Positions 47,002-55,576 of a DNA stretch of 64,000 nucleotides are shown piece after piece. This stretch comes from Lunatimonas lonarensis (GTDB lineage Bacteria > Bacteroidota > Bacteroidia > Cytophagales > Cyclobacteriaceae). The DNA is taken from positions 23,575 to 87,574 of the forward strand of contig NZ_AQHR01000070.1 in NCBI RefSeq assembly GCF_000390185.1. The letters run 5' to 3'. The notes beneath the pieces are model-generated. The model did no database searches. It worked only from the letters and a program-made list of their open reading frames with translations, and was not told the DNA's origin. The position numbers and the translations under genes are program-made. The number at the start of each line of letters is the position of its first letter. Positions within the stretch are counted from its first letter, which is position 1.

Positions 47002-47475
47002 TTATCGACTGAATTCCATTCTTGGGCAAAGATTCAGGTAATCGGTCACTTGAGGATGAATACATTTGTACTGGGTGTACTTTGAATCTGTGATAATTAG
47101 CGTTCCCCGCTCTGCTCTACTGGTTGCCACATTAAATCTGCTGAGATTCAGCGAAAAGGAGGGGTTAGTCAGGGTTAATACCAAAATGGAAAAATCAACC
47201 GTGAGACCCTGAACTCGATCTATTGTCTCAATAGTCAGCTCCTCAAAAGATTGGCGCATATCATAAAGTTCGTCTTGGAGCGCTTCTTCTGTAGCTTTTG
47301 TCGGAGAAAGTATAGCCAGTTTGAGACTTTTATCCTCTCCGAATAATGACCTGACGAATTCTCCAACAAAAGAAAAAATATCTTTAGGTACAGAAAATGG
47401 ATGGAACCGTTTGATTACATATGCCCTCTCCCTAAGAAATGGCATGAAATCGAGCATGACGTAGCCGTCACACAC
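47002..47475 (-). pseudogene. C-terminal fragment of an SF1 (UPF1/Dna2-like) helicase
   Basis: The frame encodes the last helicase lobe only: SLKLAILSPTKATEEALQDE, ELTIETIDRVQGLTVDFSIL (motif V region) and LSRFNVATSRAERGTLIITD (motif VI with the R-x-E-R form). There is no Walker A or B. On its 5' side the homology ends at about codon 6, exactly where dispersed repeat copy 2 (47462-47572) begins; the first codons (CDGYV) come from the repeat. So the upstream 1000 or more residues were lost at the repeat. It cannot work as a helicase. Confidence 0.75.
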
Positions 47476-47572
47476 TGGGATGCCCCGATAGCTATCGGGG
47501 AATTCACGCGAGATTCCATCCCGATAAACCGGGACAAGTTGTGACCTCTAAAAAACAATTATAAACACATGA
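47462..47572. repeat. Dispersed repeat, copy 2 (at a gene break)
   Basis: About 111 bases matching copy 1 at 14357-14469 with few differences, same orientation. It has a perfect core hairpin CCCCGATAGCTATCGGGG and a second stem in TCCCGATAAACCGGGA. It starts exactly where the SF1 helicase fragment loses its homology, which suggests that the element took part in an insertion or deletion. A four-base GTAG precedes the first stem, as in REP elements linked to Y1 transposases; no such transposase is in the window. Confidence 0.8.
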
Positions 47573-47872
47573 GATTCACCGTTTTTTGGAAGGTTAGTGG
47601 GAAAAGATGTTGAATCAACAGACAGAAAAATTACCTATTCCATTATTCCTCGCGGGTTGGAACTTTAGTGAAGATTGGCAAAAAAAAGATCGCTGACTGG
47701 AAACTATTAAGTGGGCAAATGATAATGGATGTTCGGATCCAATACTCAAACTAAATCAACATGAAAAAAAGTTTGGATTGTTGATGATATGTTCATCCAT
47801 GCGACAACAAATTGCCCATCCCGTGGTCTCCCCTTTTTGAGTTCTATTTTTGCGGGTTACTGCATTTGTGCC
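47476..47872. other. Remnant-bearing gap in the decayed island
   Basis: Apart from the rest of repeat copy 2 this stretch of 397 bases has no intact gene. On the plus strand a frame from ATG 47607 reads MLNQQTEKLPIPLFLAG and on, is interrupted by TGA at 47694-47696, and then continues LETIKWANDNGCSDPILKL up to TGA at 47838. The sequence looks protein-like and may be another degraded gene, but I recognise no family. Confidence 0.35.
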
Positions 47873-48421
47873 TTATGCATCCATACAGCATTTCTTGAAT
47901 TTTTTCCCACTACCACATGGACACAGATCGTTTCTACCTACTTTGGGCTCCTCTTTCACGTAAGGTGCGTATTCTGACCATATCGATGCAGGCCTGTTTT
48001 TCCTGGTATCATTTAACTTCAATTCCTTTCTTATCCGAAATGGAGTTTGATATATAGACACGTATCGACCCACGGTTTCCATTGCTTCTGAAGGATATTT
48101 GCAATAGGTTTGACTAAATAGGAGTTTTTCCGATGGGTCAACAACAAAGTTGTTGGTCCTAGGCCAGTCAATATCCAAATCCGGAAAAAGCTGTGTCATC
48201 CAAGAAAAAAAGGGTACTGATCTTTCTCTTCAAGTTCCTCATAATAGGTAGGCATAGACCTCTTCGGTTTCTTTTTCGTACCAATTTATCGCTTCATACG
48301 GCTTCCTATTCGGATTTATTTTCCCGGTTATTTTGCACAAATCCAAGCGGAGAAAAGCCTCTTCAGGTTTTCCCATACACCCGTACTTCTTCATCCGTGT
48401 TACAAATCTACTACTTTGCAA
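47873..48421 (-). pseudogene. SEC-C motif protein gene, probably frameshifted
   Basis: The 3' part (47873-48199) is open for 108 codons and ends with the metal-binding SEC-C motif [18 protein letters not shown], preceded by [15 protein letters not shown]. Upstream, the frame 48239-48421 (EEAFLRLDLCKITGKI, KPYEAINWYEKETEEVYAY) is in the same register but separated by two TGA stops. Removing one base near 48243 and adding one T in the T7 run near 48204 joins the parts as [19 protein letters not shown], which fits far better. So two single-base changes seem to have broken one gene. SEC-C motifs occur in SecA and in many small accessory proteins; the function here is unknown. If real, only the 108-residue part is made. 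Confidence 0.5.
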
Positions 48422-48546
48422 CTACGCTACAAGAGAAGGTGAGGATTCCAACCCACTCAGGACGGACTATCCAGAAAAAATCACCAAATCCATTTGGATG
48501 AAATGAATTTTTCAACGCTTATTTCCGTTTAAAGGTGCGTACTGAT

Positions 48547-48554
48547 TAAATTTG
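48547..48554 (+). promoter_or_regulatory. Candidate -7 promoter element of the IscA-like gene
   Basis: TAAATTTG matches TAnnTTTG exactly and lies 25 bases before the start ATG at 48580, an ideal distance in this phylum. Confidence 0.45.
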
Positions 48555-48579
48555 TGTTACATCACCAATCAACTAACCT

Positions 48580-48906
48580 ATGATTACTGTTTCAGAAAAA
48601 GCCAAGGATCGGATCTTGGAATTAAAACAAATCGAAAACAGGGCGGACCAGGAAAACATTCGTGTCTCGGTCAAAGGAGGAGGTTGTTCGGGACTTATGT
48701 ACGATTTGGGTTTTGACAGCCAGCTAACTGACACCGATCAGGTATTCGAGGATAAAGGAGTAAAAATAATCGTGGATCGAAAAAGCCTCCTGTATCTCGC
48801 AGGCACCACACTGGAATTTACAGATGGCCTCAATGGCAAAGGGTTTCAGTTTGTGAACCCCAACGCCAGCAGAACCTGTGGCTGTGGCGAAAGTTTTTCG
48901 GTTTAA
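48580..48906 (+). CDS. IscA/HesB-type iron-sulfur cluster assembly protein
   Basis: The 108-residue A-type carrier protein has the three conserved cysteines: one in GGGCSGLMYDL near residue 36 and two in RTCGCGESF near the C-terminus. Such proteins carry Fe-S clusters or iron to target enzymes. It could be IscA, SufA or ErpA by sequence; no other isc or suf gene is near. It is a single gene behind its own candidate promoter and marks the right edge of the decayed island. Confidence 0.92.
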   Translation: MITVSEKAKDRILELKQIENRADQENIRVSVKGGGCSGLMYDLGFDSQLTDTDQVFEDKGVKIIVDRKSLLYLAGTTLEFTDGLNGKGFQFVNPNASRTCGCGESFSV

Positions 48907-48985
48907 TGGCCTGTATACCGTAGTCCATTTACCTTGCTCTTTGCGCCTTCATTGGCCAAGATGCCATTGTTTTGGTATCTTGGCC

Positions 48986-49018
48986 TTTGTTTTTATCCAA
49001 CCGCCCTTCTAAAATTTG
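48986..49018 (+). promoter_or_regulatory. Candidate promoter of gcvT
   Basis: TTTG (48986-48989), 20 bases, then TAAAATTTG (49010-49018) resemble the -33/-7 pair, except that the -7 has three instead of two bases between TA and TTTG. It ends 35 bases before the gcvT start. Confidence 0.3.
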
Positions 49019-49053
49019 TCTTCTATCCATTTTAGTATTTACCACTAGCCTTT

Positions 49054-50148
49054 ATGCAGCAACATACCAAACGAATCACCCTCCATGAAACCCACGTCTC
49101 CTTAGGGGGGAAAATGGTGCCCTTTGCCGGCTTCGAAATGCCGGTGCGTTATACCTCAGACATAGAAGAACACAGGACCGTCCGGGAAGGCGTGGGGGTC
49201 TTTGACGTTTCCCATATGGGCGAGTTTTTTGTACGGGGACCGCAGGCATTGGCCCTGATACAGCGGGTTACTTCAAACGATGCGTCTCTACTCGAAATAG
49301 GCCAGGCCCAATATTCCTGTCTGCCAAACGACCGGGGCGGAATCGTTGACGACCTATTGGTCTATAAACTGGCAGAGGAGGAGTATATGCTGGTAGTAAA
49401 CGCTTCCAATATCGAAAAAGACTGGGATTGGATCAATCAGCACAACCAAATGGGCGCTGAACTGGAAAACCGATCCGACGAAATCTCCCTTTTTGCCGTT
49501 CAAGGGCCCAAAGCAATCGAAGCGCTGCAGCCACTCACCGAGCTGGATCTGGGAAGTATCCCCTTTTACCACTTCAAGGTTGGCACCTTTGCAGGTGCCC
49601 AAGACGTGATCGTCTCCGCCACAGGATACACCGGCGCAGGTGGATTTGAACTGTATGTAAAAAACGACGATGCCCTAGCTACTTGGCAGGCACTTTTTGA
49701 GAGCGGAAAACACCTGGGCATCAAGCCAATCGGATTAGGTGCAAGAGATACCCTGCGCCTGGAAATGGGCTATTGTTTGTATGGAAATGACATCACCGAC
49801 GAAACCTCCCCCATTGAGGCAGGCCTGGGCTGGATCACGAAGTTTTCCAAGGAATTTATCCACTCCGAGCAACTGAAAGAACAAAAGGCTTCCGGCGTGA
49901 CACGGAAACTCGTGGGTTTTAAACTGACCGAAAAGGGCATTCCCCGCTCACACTACCCCATTTTGGATACGGCCGGAAATGTAATAGGCGAAGTCACCTC
50001 CGGAACACAGTCTCCCAGTATGGGGATAGGAATTGGGCTAGGGTATGTGGAGTCGGCCTATGCCAAACCCGGCACGCCGATTGCCATCGGTATCCGAAAT
50101 AAAACCGTCCAAGCAGTCGTTCAAAAGCTTCCCTTATTGACAGCCTGA
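49054..50148 (+). CDS. gcvT: Glycine cleavage system aminomethyltransferase (T protein)
   Basis: The 364-residue enzyme releases ammonia from the aminomethyl-lipoyl H protein and moves the one-carbon unit to tetrahydrofolate. Typical blocks are [62 protein letters not shown] and [18 protein letters not shown] (folate site). The length is normal for bacterial GcvT. The H and P protein genes are not in the window. comB follows after 17 bases in the same orientation. Confidence 0.96.
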   Translation: MQQHTKRITLHETHVSLGGKMVPFAGFEMPVRYTSDIEEHRTVREGVGVFDVSHMGEFFVRGPQALALIQRVTSNDASLLEIGQAQYSCLPNDRGGIVDDLLVYKLAEEEYMLVVNASNIEKDWDWINQHNQMGAELENRSDEISLFAVQGPKAIEALQPLTELDLGSIPFYHFKVGTFAGAQDVIVSATGYTGAGGFELYVKNDDALATWQALFESGKHLGIKPIGLGARDTLRLEMGYCLYGNDITDETSPIEAGLGWITKFSKEFIHSEQLKEQKASGVTRKLVGFKLTEKGIPRSHYPILDTAGNVIGEVTSGTQSPSMGIGIGLGYVESAYAKPGTPIAIGIRNKTVQAVVQKLPLLTA

Positions 50149-50165
50149 AAATCCCTTGCAAATCA

Positions 50166-50885
50166 ATGAATTCGTTGGAAATCTGCTTCAGCCCGGAGTT
50201 GGTTCATGTACACGACCTTCAGGGAAAAACCGTCGTAGTAGTGGATATATTTAGAGCCACCTCCACCATGGTAACGGCACTTGCCAATGGTGTGGAGGGT
50301 ATCAGGCCCGTAGAAGATCTGGAACAGTGTCGGCGCCTGGCAGGGAGCGGTTATGTTACCGCCGGAGAACGTAATGGCAAAAAAGAAGAAGGCTTCGAGT
50401 TGGGAAACTCCCCCCTCAGCTACCTTGGCGATGCCTACAAAGGTCGTAAGGTCGCAATGACCACCACCAACGGCACTGTCGCGATCGAGCGATCCAAAAA
50501 GCAGGCAGCAGAAATCCTGATCGGTGCCTTTTTAAACCTACAGGCGACCGCTGATTACCTGCGAGGCAAGCAACGTCCGGTGTTGATTCTCTGTGCCGGG
50601 TGGAAGGGCAAATTCAATCTGGAGGACTCCCTGTATGCAGGAGCGTTGGCCTCACTGCTTCACTTCCCCTACGATTGTGATGGTACCCTCGCCATGGAAT
50701 CCCTGTATCGACAGGTGTCAGGCGATATGGGTGGATTTCTTAAGAAAGCCTCCCATGCCAAGCGCCTTCAAAATCAAAACATTGAAGCGGATATCGATTT
50801 TTGTCTATCGCTCGATAAGTATCCTCTGGTAGTCAGGTTGGACGGAGACGAGATTGTTGCCGAAAAAAATCCCCACCTAGCATAG
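50166..50885 (+). CDS. comB: 2-phosphosulfolactate phosphatase family protein
   Basis: The 239-residue protein matches the ComB family: VVVVDIFRATSTMVTALANG near the N-terminus, AGERNGKKEEGFELGNSP, and MTTTNGTVAIE and CAGWKGKFNLEDSLYAGAL with the acidic metal ligands. In methanogens ComB dephosphorylates phosphosulfolactate on the way to coenzyme M. In bacteria it is used for sulfolactate in spores or in unknown sulfonate pathways; the phylum makes sulfonolipids, so a link is possible but unproven. It lies 17 bases after gcvT and ends in a hairpin. Confidence 0.87.
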   Translation: MNSLEICFSPELVHVHDLQGKTVVVVDIFRATSTMVTALANGVEGIRPVEDLEQCRRLAGSGYVTAGERNGKKEEGFELGNSPLSYLGDAYKGRKVAMTTTNGTVAIERSKKQAAEILIGAFLNLQATADYLRGKQRPVLILCAGWKGKFNLEDSLYAGALASLLHFPYDCDGTLAMESLYRQVSGDMGGFLKKASHAKRLQNQNIEADIDFCLSLDKYPLVVRLDGDEIVAEKNPHLA

Positions 50886-50898
50886 GCCGGGTGGGGAT
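50869..50898. terminator. Hairpin at the comB 3' end
   Basis: ATCCCCACC and GGTGGGGAT form a perfect 9-bp stem with a 12-base loop. The left arm is inside the last comB codons. It stands between the convergent comB and fasciclin genes and probably stops both. There is no U-run. Confidence 0.55.
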
Positions 50899-50926
50899 CC
50901 ATGATAATGAGTAAGACTTCATTAAC

Positions 50927-51433
50927 TTATTTCGGTAAAATCACCGAATCGATCACATGGACAATGCCATTTTTTGCTTCGATGTCAGCCGCCGAAACGA
51001 CTGCATTGTCAATCATCGCCTTTCCGTCTTTAAGGCTCACGGTTATTTCCTGTCCCTGCACGGTCTTTGCTTTTTGTCCATCCTTCAGATCGGTGGAACG
51101 AACCACACCGGGTACCACGTGGTAGGTCAGTACAGCGATGAGCTTATCCTTATTTTCCGGCTTAAGCAATTCTTCGACCGTACCGGCTGGCAGTTTGGCA
51201 AAAGCCTCGTTTGTCGGAGCAAATACCGTAAACGGACCATCGCCTTTCAACACGTCTACCAGTTCACCGGCTTTAACGGCCGCTACCAATGTGGATAGAA
51301 AATCGGTGCTGGCAGCCAAGTCAACGATGTCCATGTCGTCGTTTTCTACCATTGGTTTTTCCACTCGATCATTTGCAAACACGATAAACGATGCAAACAG
51401 GATCACTACGAACGTTGATACAAGCTTTTTCAT
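50927..51433 (-). CDS. Exported fasciclin (FAS1) domain protein
   Basis: The 168-residue protein has a signal peptide ([20 protein letters not shown]) and one FAS1 domain: [29 protein letters not shown], the YHVVPG motif ([10 protein letters not shown]) and [13 protein letters not shown] at the end. FAS1 proteins act in adhesion or as small binding proteins on the cell surface or in the periplasm. The domain is complete. It is a single gene. Confidence 0.93.
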   Translation of the reverse strand: MKKLVSTFVVILFASFIVFANDRVEKPMVENDDMDIVDLAASTDFLSTLVAAVKAGELVDVLKGDGPFTVFAPTNEAFAKLPAGTVEELLKPENKDKLIAVLTYHVVPGVVRSTDLKDGQKAKTVQGQEITVSLKDGKAMIDNAVVSAADIEAKNGIVHVIDSVILPK

Positions 51434-51807
51434 GTTAGTTTGTTTTTAGATGGGCATCAGGAACCTATCCAGAGAGACAATCACCACATTTTGTGGAAGA
51501 TCGGTCTTGATCGGTTTCCTGATTTCTGGTTTAGTTAGATATGAAAAAAGAACTATATAAATATATTTTTGTTAATAATATAAAAATTTTAAATACTTAT
51601 TTTTATTTTTTATACTCGAAAAAGTAAATTTAGAATCGGATTTGATTTTGTTCATTTATGAAATAACCCCTAAAAAAATATTTTGTTTTTTCATCGAATC
51701 GGTTTTGTTACAAGGTCTTCCGCTAATTTTACTGGATTTCTGGTTGGGATTCCTAAATCCTTTTGTTCATGCTTTGCGTTGTAAGCGTTAATTCTTTCAG
51801 CATTCTT
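51434..51807. other. 374-base AT-rich divergent intergenic region
   Basis: The gap lies between the fasciclin gene and the DUF5686 gene. It contains CCACA-TTT-TGTGG (51484-51496), a small inverted repeat, directly before a tandem GATCGGT...GATCGGT, and an AT-rich block at 51540-51690. TAATTTTA at 51724-51731 is a weak -7 candidate for the DUF5686 gene. No ORF or RNA gene seen. Confidence 0.5.
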
Positions 51808-54450
51808 ATGAAACCACATTTTCTGCGTCATATACTTATTTTTTGGCTAGTTGGCGGACCTATGGGACTGGTGTTGGGGCAGGGGATTCGAGGAACTGTG
51901 TATAGCGAAAACGGAACTCGGCTTCCTTTTGCGTCCATTGTCCTTCGAAACACGGGAGAGGGCGCGCCTACAAACGACCAGGGATATTTTGAGATCGCCC
52001 TGAAACCGGGCTTATATGACGTCGTTGCCCAGTATCTGGGCTATGCCACGGCGGTCAGCACAGTAGAAGTAACAAACAACTGGGCAGAAGTGGATTTCAG
52101 GTTAAAGGAACAGACCTATGCCCTTAGTGAAGTAGTGATCAGCAACAAACAGGAAGACCCTGCGCTCACCATTATGCGGAAGGCGATTGCCAAAGCCAAA
52201 TTCCACCGCCTTCAAGTGCAGGAGTATACCATGAAAGTATACATCAAAGGCACCGGACAACTCAGCAATATTCCCTTTCTCCTTCGAAAGGAAATGGAAA
52301 AAGAAGGCATTAAAGCAAATGAGGCCTATACCAGCGAATCGGTATCCATCCTCAAGTTCAGACAACCCAACGTGGTGGAAGAGCAGGTCATCAGCATACG
52401 TAGCCAGGGAGAGGAAAATCAGACCTCTCCGGCTCCCTACATCGCTGCCAGTTTTTACGCGCCCAACGTAAATGAGGCCATTTCCCCATTTTCTCCCGCT
52501 GCATTTGCCTATTACCGATTCCAGTACTCCGGATCCTTTTTGGAGGGAGATGTTGTGGTAAACCGGATCAAGGTTACCCCCAGGTCACGTGGAGAACGGG
52601 TTTTTGAAGGATACATCTATATCATAGAGGATCTATGGGCCCTACATAGCCTAGACCTGAAGACATCCCTACTGGGATTTCAGATAGGGGTAAAGCAGCT
52701 TTTCCAACCGGTGGCACCCCAGGTATGGATGCCCACTACCCATACCTATACATTTTCGGGGAAATTCTTCGGGTTTGCGGGGGAATACCAGTACCTCGCA
52801 GCCACCAGCGAGCATCAAATAACGCTCAATCCAGACCTGTTGGTGGAAACAACCATCATCGATGAAAAGGTAGACAAGATACCCGATGACCTGCAACGGG
52901 TGAATCGCAAAAATCCGGCCTTGGAGCAACTTTCGGAAGCGGAAAACATGACCAGAAAGGAATTCCGAAAGCTTATCAATGCCTATGAAAAGGAAACGCT
53001 GAGCGAACGGGAAAATGCCGAGGTAATCGCCGAACGCTATTACAGCGTTGACTCAATGGCAACCAAACGGAACCTGACCTACTGGGACAGCATTCGTCCG
53101 GTAAAACTTACCGACGCGGAAATCAGGGGGTACAGGCGGGATGATAGCCTTGCCGTGGTAGAGGCGGCAAAACGTTCATCCGAAGACTCGATTGCCTCCA
53201 AGGCAAAACGAAAATTCAGTCCTATGGAAGTTCTTTCCGGCGGCCGCTACCATTTTGGCAAGGGAAAGTCTGCCGGCTTTTACCCCAACTTTTCCCGTAT
53301 TTCCTATAATACAGTGGAAGGTGTCAAGGTGGGTTTGGCGGGATTTTATCGAATCGAAAGATCCGAAAAAATGGCTGACTCCACCACCGTTTTCCGCCGA
53401 TCCTGGAATTTCAGACCGGAGGTACGATATGGATTTGCGAGCGACCGCCTTTTTGGGACGCTGGATATCCGCAGATCCGTAACCCGTGGCCGCCCAGGGT
53501 ACACCTGGGGAATCACCGGAGGATCGTTTGTTTTCCAATTTAATGGTGACAATCCCCTGTCCGAACATGTGAATATGGCCTATACCCTTTTGCTAAGACA
53601 AAACTACCTAAAACTATACGCCCAGGATTTTGTGGAGGGGTATTTTTTCCACCGGGTCACCGATGCGTTTACCTACCGAACGCGGATTTCCTATGCCCAG
53701 CGGCATACGCTGGAAAACCAGGCCAATTTCAGCTGGTACCGTGCCAATAACCGCGAATTCACGGACAACCAACCCGAAAACATCGAAGCACCGCCAGAAG
53801 CCTTTGACCCCCATCGTGCCCTTACCTGGAAAAACTCAGTGGAGTGGCGACCGGGCCTGAAATACCGTATTCGAAATGGTCGAAAATACCCCCTTTACCA
53901 AAGTGCACCGCTGGTAAATCTGTCGTATACAAAGGCCATTCCAACAGGAAATACCCTCTCGTCTGCCTCCTTCGATTGGTTAGAAGCCAATATGGAGCAC
54001 GGATTTGATTTGGGAGTAAGTGGAAAACTCCAGGTAAACCTAACTGGAGGATCCTTCATTTCGGCCGATCGGGTTTTCTTTCCAGACTACAAACATTTTG
54101 GAGGAAACCGAACAATCTTTGCCAATATGGGAGTGGCCTCAAACTACCGATTTATGGATTACTACGCCTACAGCACGAAAAGCCATTATGTAGGCGGGAT
54201 CGTCCATTACCAATTTCGGAAGTTTCTGCTCACGCAGCTTCCCATGCTGCGGTTTTCAGGACTAAGGGAAAACATCTTTTTCAACTACCTGAAAACAGAC
54301 CATTCTCCCCACTATTGGGAACTCGGCTATTCACTGGACAACCTGTTCAGAATATTTCGAATCGAAACCGGGGTTGGATTTGAAAACCGAGACCCGCTTC
54401 GTGGCGGTATTCGGCTAGGTATCGCCAGCTTTATAAACATAGGCAACTAA
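51808..54450 (+). CDS. DUF5686 outer-membrane protein with carboxypeptidase-like regulatory domain
   Basis: The 880-residue protein has a signal peptide (HILIFWLVGGPMGLVLGQ), then a CarboxypepD_reg-like beta sandwich (IRGTVYSENGTRLPFASI, GYFEIALKPGLYDVVAQYLG) as in TonB-dependent receptors, and then the long DUF5686 part ending in beta-barrel-like strands (WELGYSLDNLFRIFRIETG, RGGIRLGIAS). Such proteins are typical of Bacteroidota outer membranes; they lack a TonB-box plug. The role is unknown. I chose ATG 51808 because it opens a regular signal peptide; an upstream frame reaches back to a TTG at 51763. Confidence 0.87.
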   Translation: MKPHFLRHILIFWLVGGPMGLVLGQGIRGTVYSENGTRLPFASIVLRNTGEGAPTNDQGYFEIALKPGLYDVVAQYLGYATAVSTVEVTNNWAEVDFRLKEQTYALSEVVISNKQEDPALTIMRKAIAKAKFHRLQVQEYTMKVYIKGTGQLSNIPFLLRKEMEKEGIKANEAYTSESVSILKFRQPNVVEEQVISIRSQGEENQTSPAPYIAASFYAPNVNEAISPFSPAAFAYYRFQYSGSFLEGDVVVNRIKVTPRSRGERVFEGYIYIIEDLWALHSLDLKTSLLGFQIGVKQLFQPVAPQVWMPTTHTYTFSGKFFGFAGEYQYLAATSEHQITLNPDLLVETTIIDEKVDKIPDDLQRVNRKNPALEQLSEAENMTRKEFRKLINAYEKETLSERENAEVIAERYYSVDSMATKRNLTYWDSIRPVKLTDAEIRGYRRDDSLAVVEAAKRSSEDSIASKAKRKFSPMEVLSGGRYHFGKGKSAGFYPNFSRISYNTVEGVKVGLAGFYRIERSEKMADSTTVFRRSWNFRPEVRYGFASDRLFGTLDIRRSVTRGRPGYTWGITGGSFVFQFNGDNPLSEHVNMAYTLLLRQNYLKLYAQDFVEGYFFHRVTDAFTYRTRISYAQRHTLENQANFSWYRANNREFTDNQPENIEAPPEAFDPHRALTWKNSVEWRPGLKYRIRNGRKYPLYQSAPLVNLSYTKAIPTGNTLSSASFDWLEANMEHGFDLGVSGKLQVNLTGGSFISADRVFFPDYKHFGGNRTIFANMGVASNYRFMDYYAYSTKSHYVGGIVHYQFRKFLLTQLPMLRFSGLRENIFFNYLKTDHSPHYWELGYSLDNLFRIFRIETGVGFENRDPLRGGIRLGIASFINIGN

Positions 54451-54456
54451 AAATAA

Positions 54457-54492
54457 ACAGCCCCGCAAAAGGAAACGGCTTTTGGGGGCTGT
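54457..54492. terminator. Hairpin between convergent genes
   Basis: ACAGCCCC and GGGGCTGT pair perfectly, and inside them CAAAAG pairs with CTTTTG, giving a 14-bp stem with one bulge. It stands between the stop of the DUF5686 gene and the stop of korB and may terminate both. Confidence 0.65.
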
Positions 54493-54519
54493 GTTGATAC
54501 CCATCCGGGCACAAATGGA

Positions 54520-55572
54520 TTAAGAGAAGCTGGCATTTATGCGCGTCAACTCTCCCGCTCCTGGATTGAGGTCGGCTACCTGCAATTTATTCAATGGGGT
54601 ATCCACCGTTTGAAGGATATCATGCAGATCACCAAACTGGGTTTCCACGTAGAGCAGTCCGGTAAGTATCTGCTCGTTTACACGGGCCCGTTGAATGGCC
54701 CTAACTGCCGAAACCCGGTCCTGTGGTTCCCAGTCTGTTGCGACTTTTTGAAGCCGAATCAGAGAACCATCGTGCATGGTGACCTGCGCTGCGGAACCTT
54801 CGGGGTAATCCACCCGGATTTCTTCCTGATGGGGAATGACATCAAGCTTGGCGGTCGCCTCAATGTGTTCGCGAACGTAATCATAGGATTTGGTGGATCC
54901 CGCGTTGTTGTTGAACGTGACACAGGGCGAAATGACGTTGATAAACGCAAACCCCTTATGGTGGATGGCCGCCTTAATCAACGGTACCAATTGCCCCTTA
55001 TCCCCGCTGAAGCTCTGGGCCACAAAGGTAGCGCCCAGCTCCAGTGCCAAGCTCGCCAAATCAACCGGCTGAAAGGGATTGATGGAGCCTGATTTATTTT
55101 TGGAACCCACGTCGGCGGTTGCCGAATCCTGCCCTTTGGTGAGCCCATAGCATCCATTATTCATCACGAGGTAAACCATGTTGAGATTCCGACGGATCGC
55201 ATGGACGAATTGCCCCATACCGATCGAAGCGGTATCCCCGTCTCCGGAAACCCCAAAATAGACTAGGTCCTTATTGGCCAGGTTTGCCCCCGTCGCCACG
55301 GAAGGCATACGACCATGTACGGAATTGAATCCGTGGGAATTGCCCAGAAAGAAAGCAGGTGTCTTGGAAGAACATCCGATGCCGGAAATCTTGGCCACCT
55401 TATGGGGCTCGATGGAAAGATCAAAACAGGCCTGCACGATGGCAGCACTGATGCTGTCGTGACCGCATCCCGCGCAAAGATTCGATATGGCGCCCTCGTA
55501 TTCCTTCAGGGTGTATCCTAAATTGTTCTTGGGCAGCTTGGGATGCCTGAATATCGGTTTTACAAATGTCAT
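54520..55572 (-). CDS. korB: 2-oxoacid:ferredoxin oxidoreductase, beta subunit
   Basis: The 350-residue subunit binds thiamine pyrophosphate and part of a [4Fe-4S] cluster. CAGCGHDS (residues 33-40) and GIGCSS near 67 give the cluster cysteines, and SGDGDTASIG (109-118) with MNNGCYGLTKGQ is the TPP motif. With KorA it would convert a 2-oxoacid such as 2-oxoglutarate and CoA to acyl-CoA, CO2 and reduced ferredoxin. The substrate cannot be fixed from sequence. ATG 55572 is chosen; an open frame to 55647 overlaps korA. The gap to korA is four bases. Confidence 0.92.
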   Translation of the reverse strand: MTFVKPIFRHPKLPKNNLGYTLKEYEGAISNLCAGCGHDSISAAIVQACFDLSIEPHKVAKISGIGCSSKTPAFFLGNSHGFNSVHGRMPSVATGANLANKDLVYFGVSGDGDTASIGMGQFVHAIRRNLNMVYLVMNNGCYGLTKGQDSATADVGSKNKSGSINPFQPVDLASLALELGATFVAQSFSGDKGQLVPLIKAAIHHKGFAFINVISPCVTFNNNAGSTKSYDYVREHIEATAKLDVIPHQEEIRVDYPEGSAAQVTMHDGSLIRLQKVATDWEPQDRVSAVRAIQRARVNEQILTGLLYVETQFGDLHDILQTVDTPLNKLQVADLNPGAGELTRINASFS

Positions 55573-55576
55573 AAGC

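Noticed and set aside
46880..47065. Small minus-strand frame of 61 codons between the helicase fragment and abiEi
   Set aside because: It overlaps the end of the helicase fragment in another frame, has no likeness to known proteins, and no promoter or start signal was seen.
14357..47572. The two strong repeat copies as ends of one large composite transposon of 33 kb
   Set aside because: The copies are in the same orientation, the interval is full of housekeeping genes in ordinary order, and no transposase is present.
48193..48501. Plus-strand frame of 102 codons
   Set aside because: It is antisense to the SEC-C gene remnant, whose strand carries the recognisable motif. Its Phe/Ser/Leu-rich composition is typical of a shadow frame.
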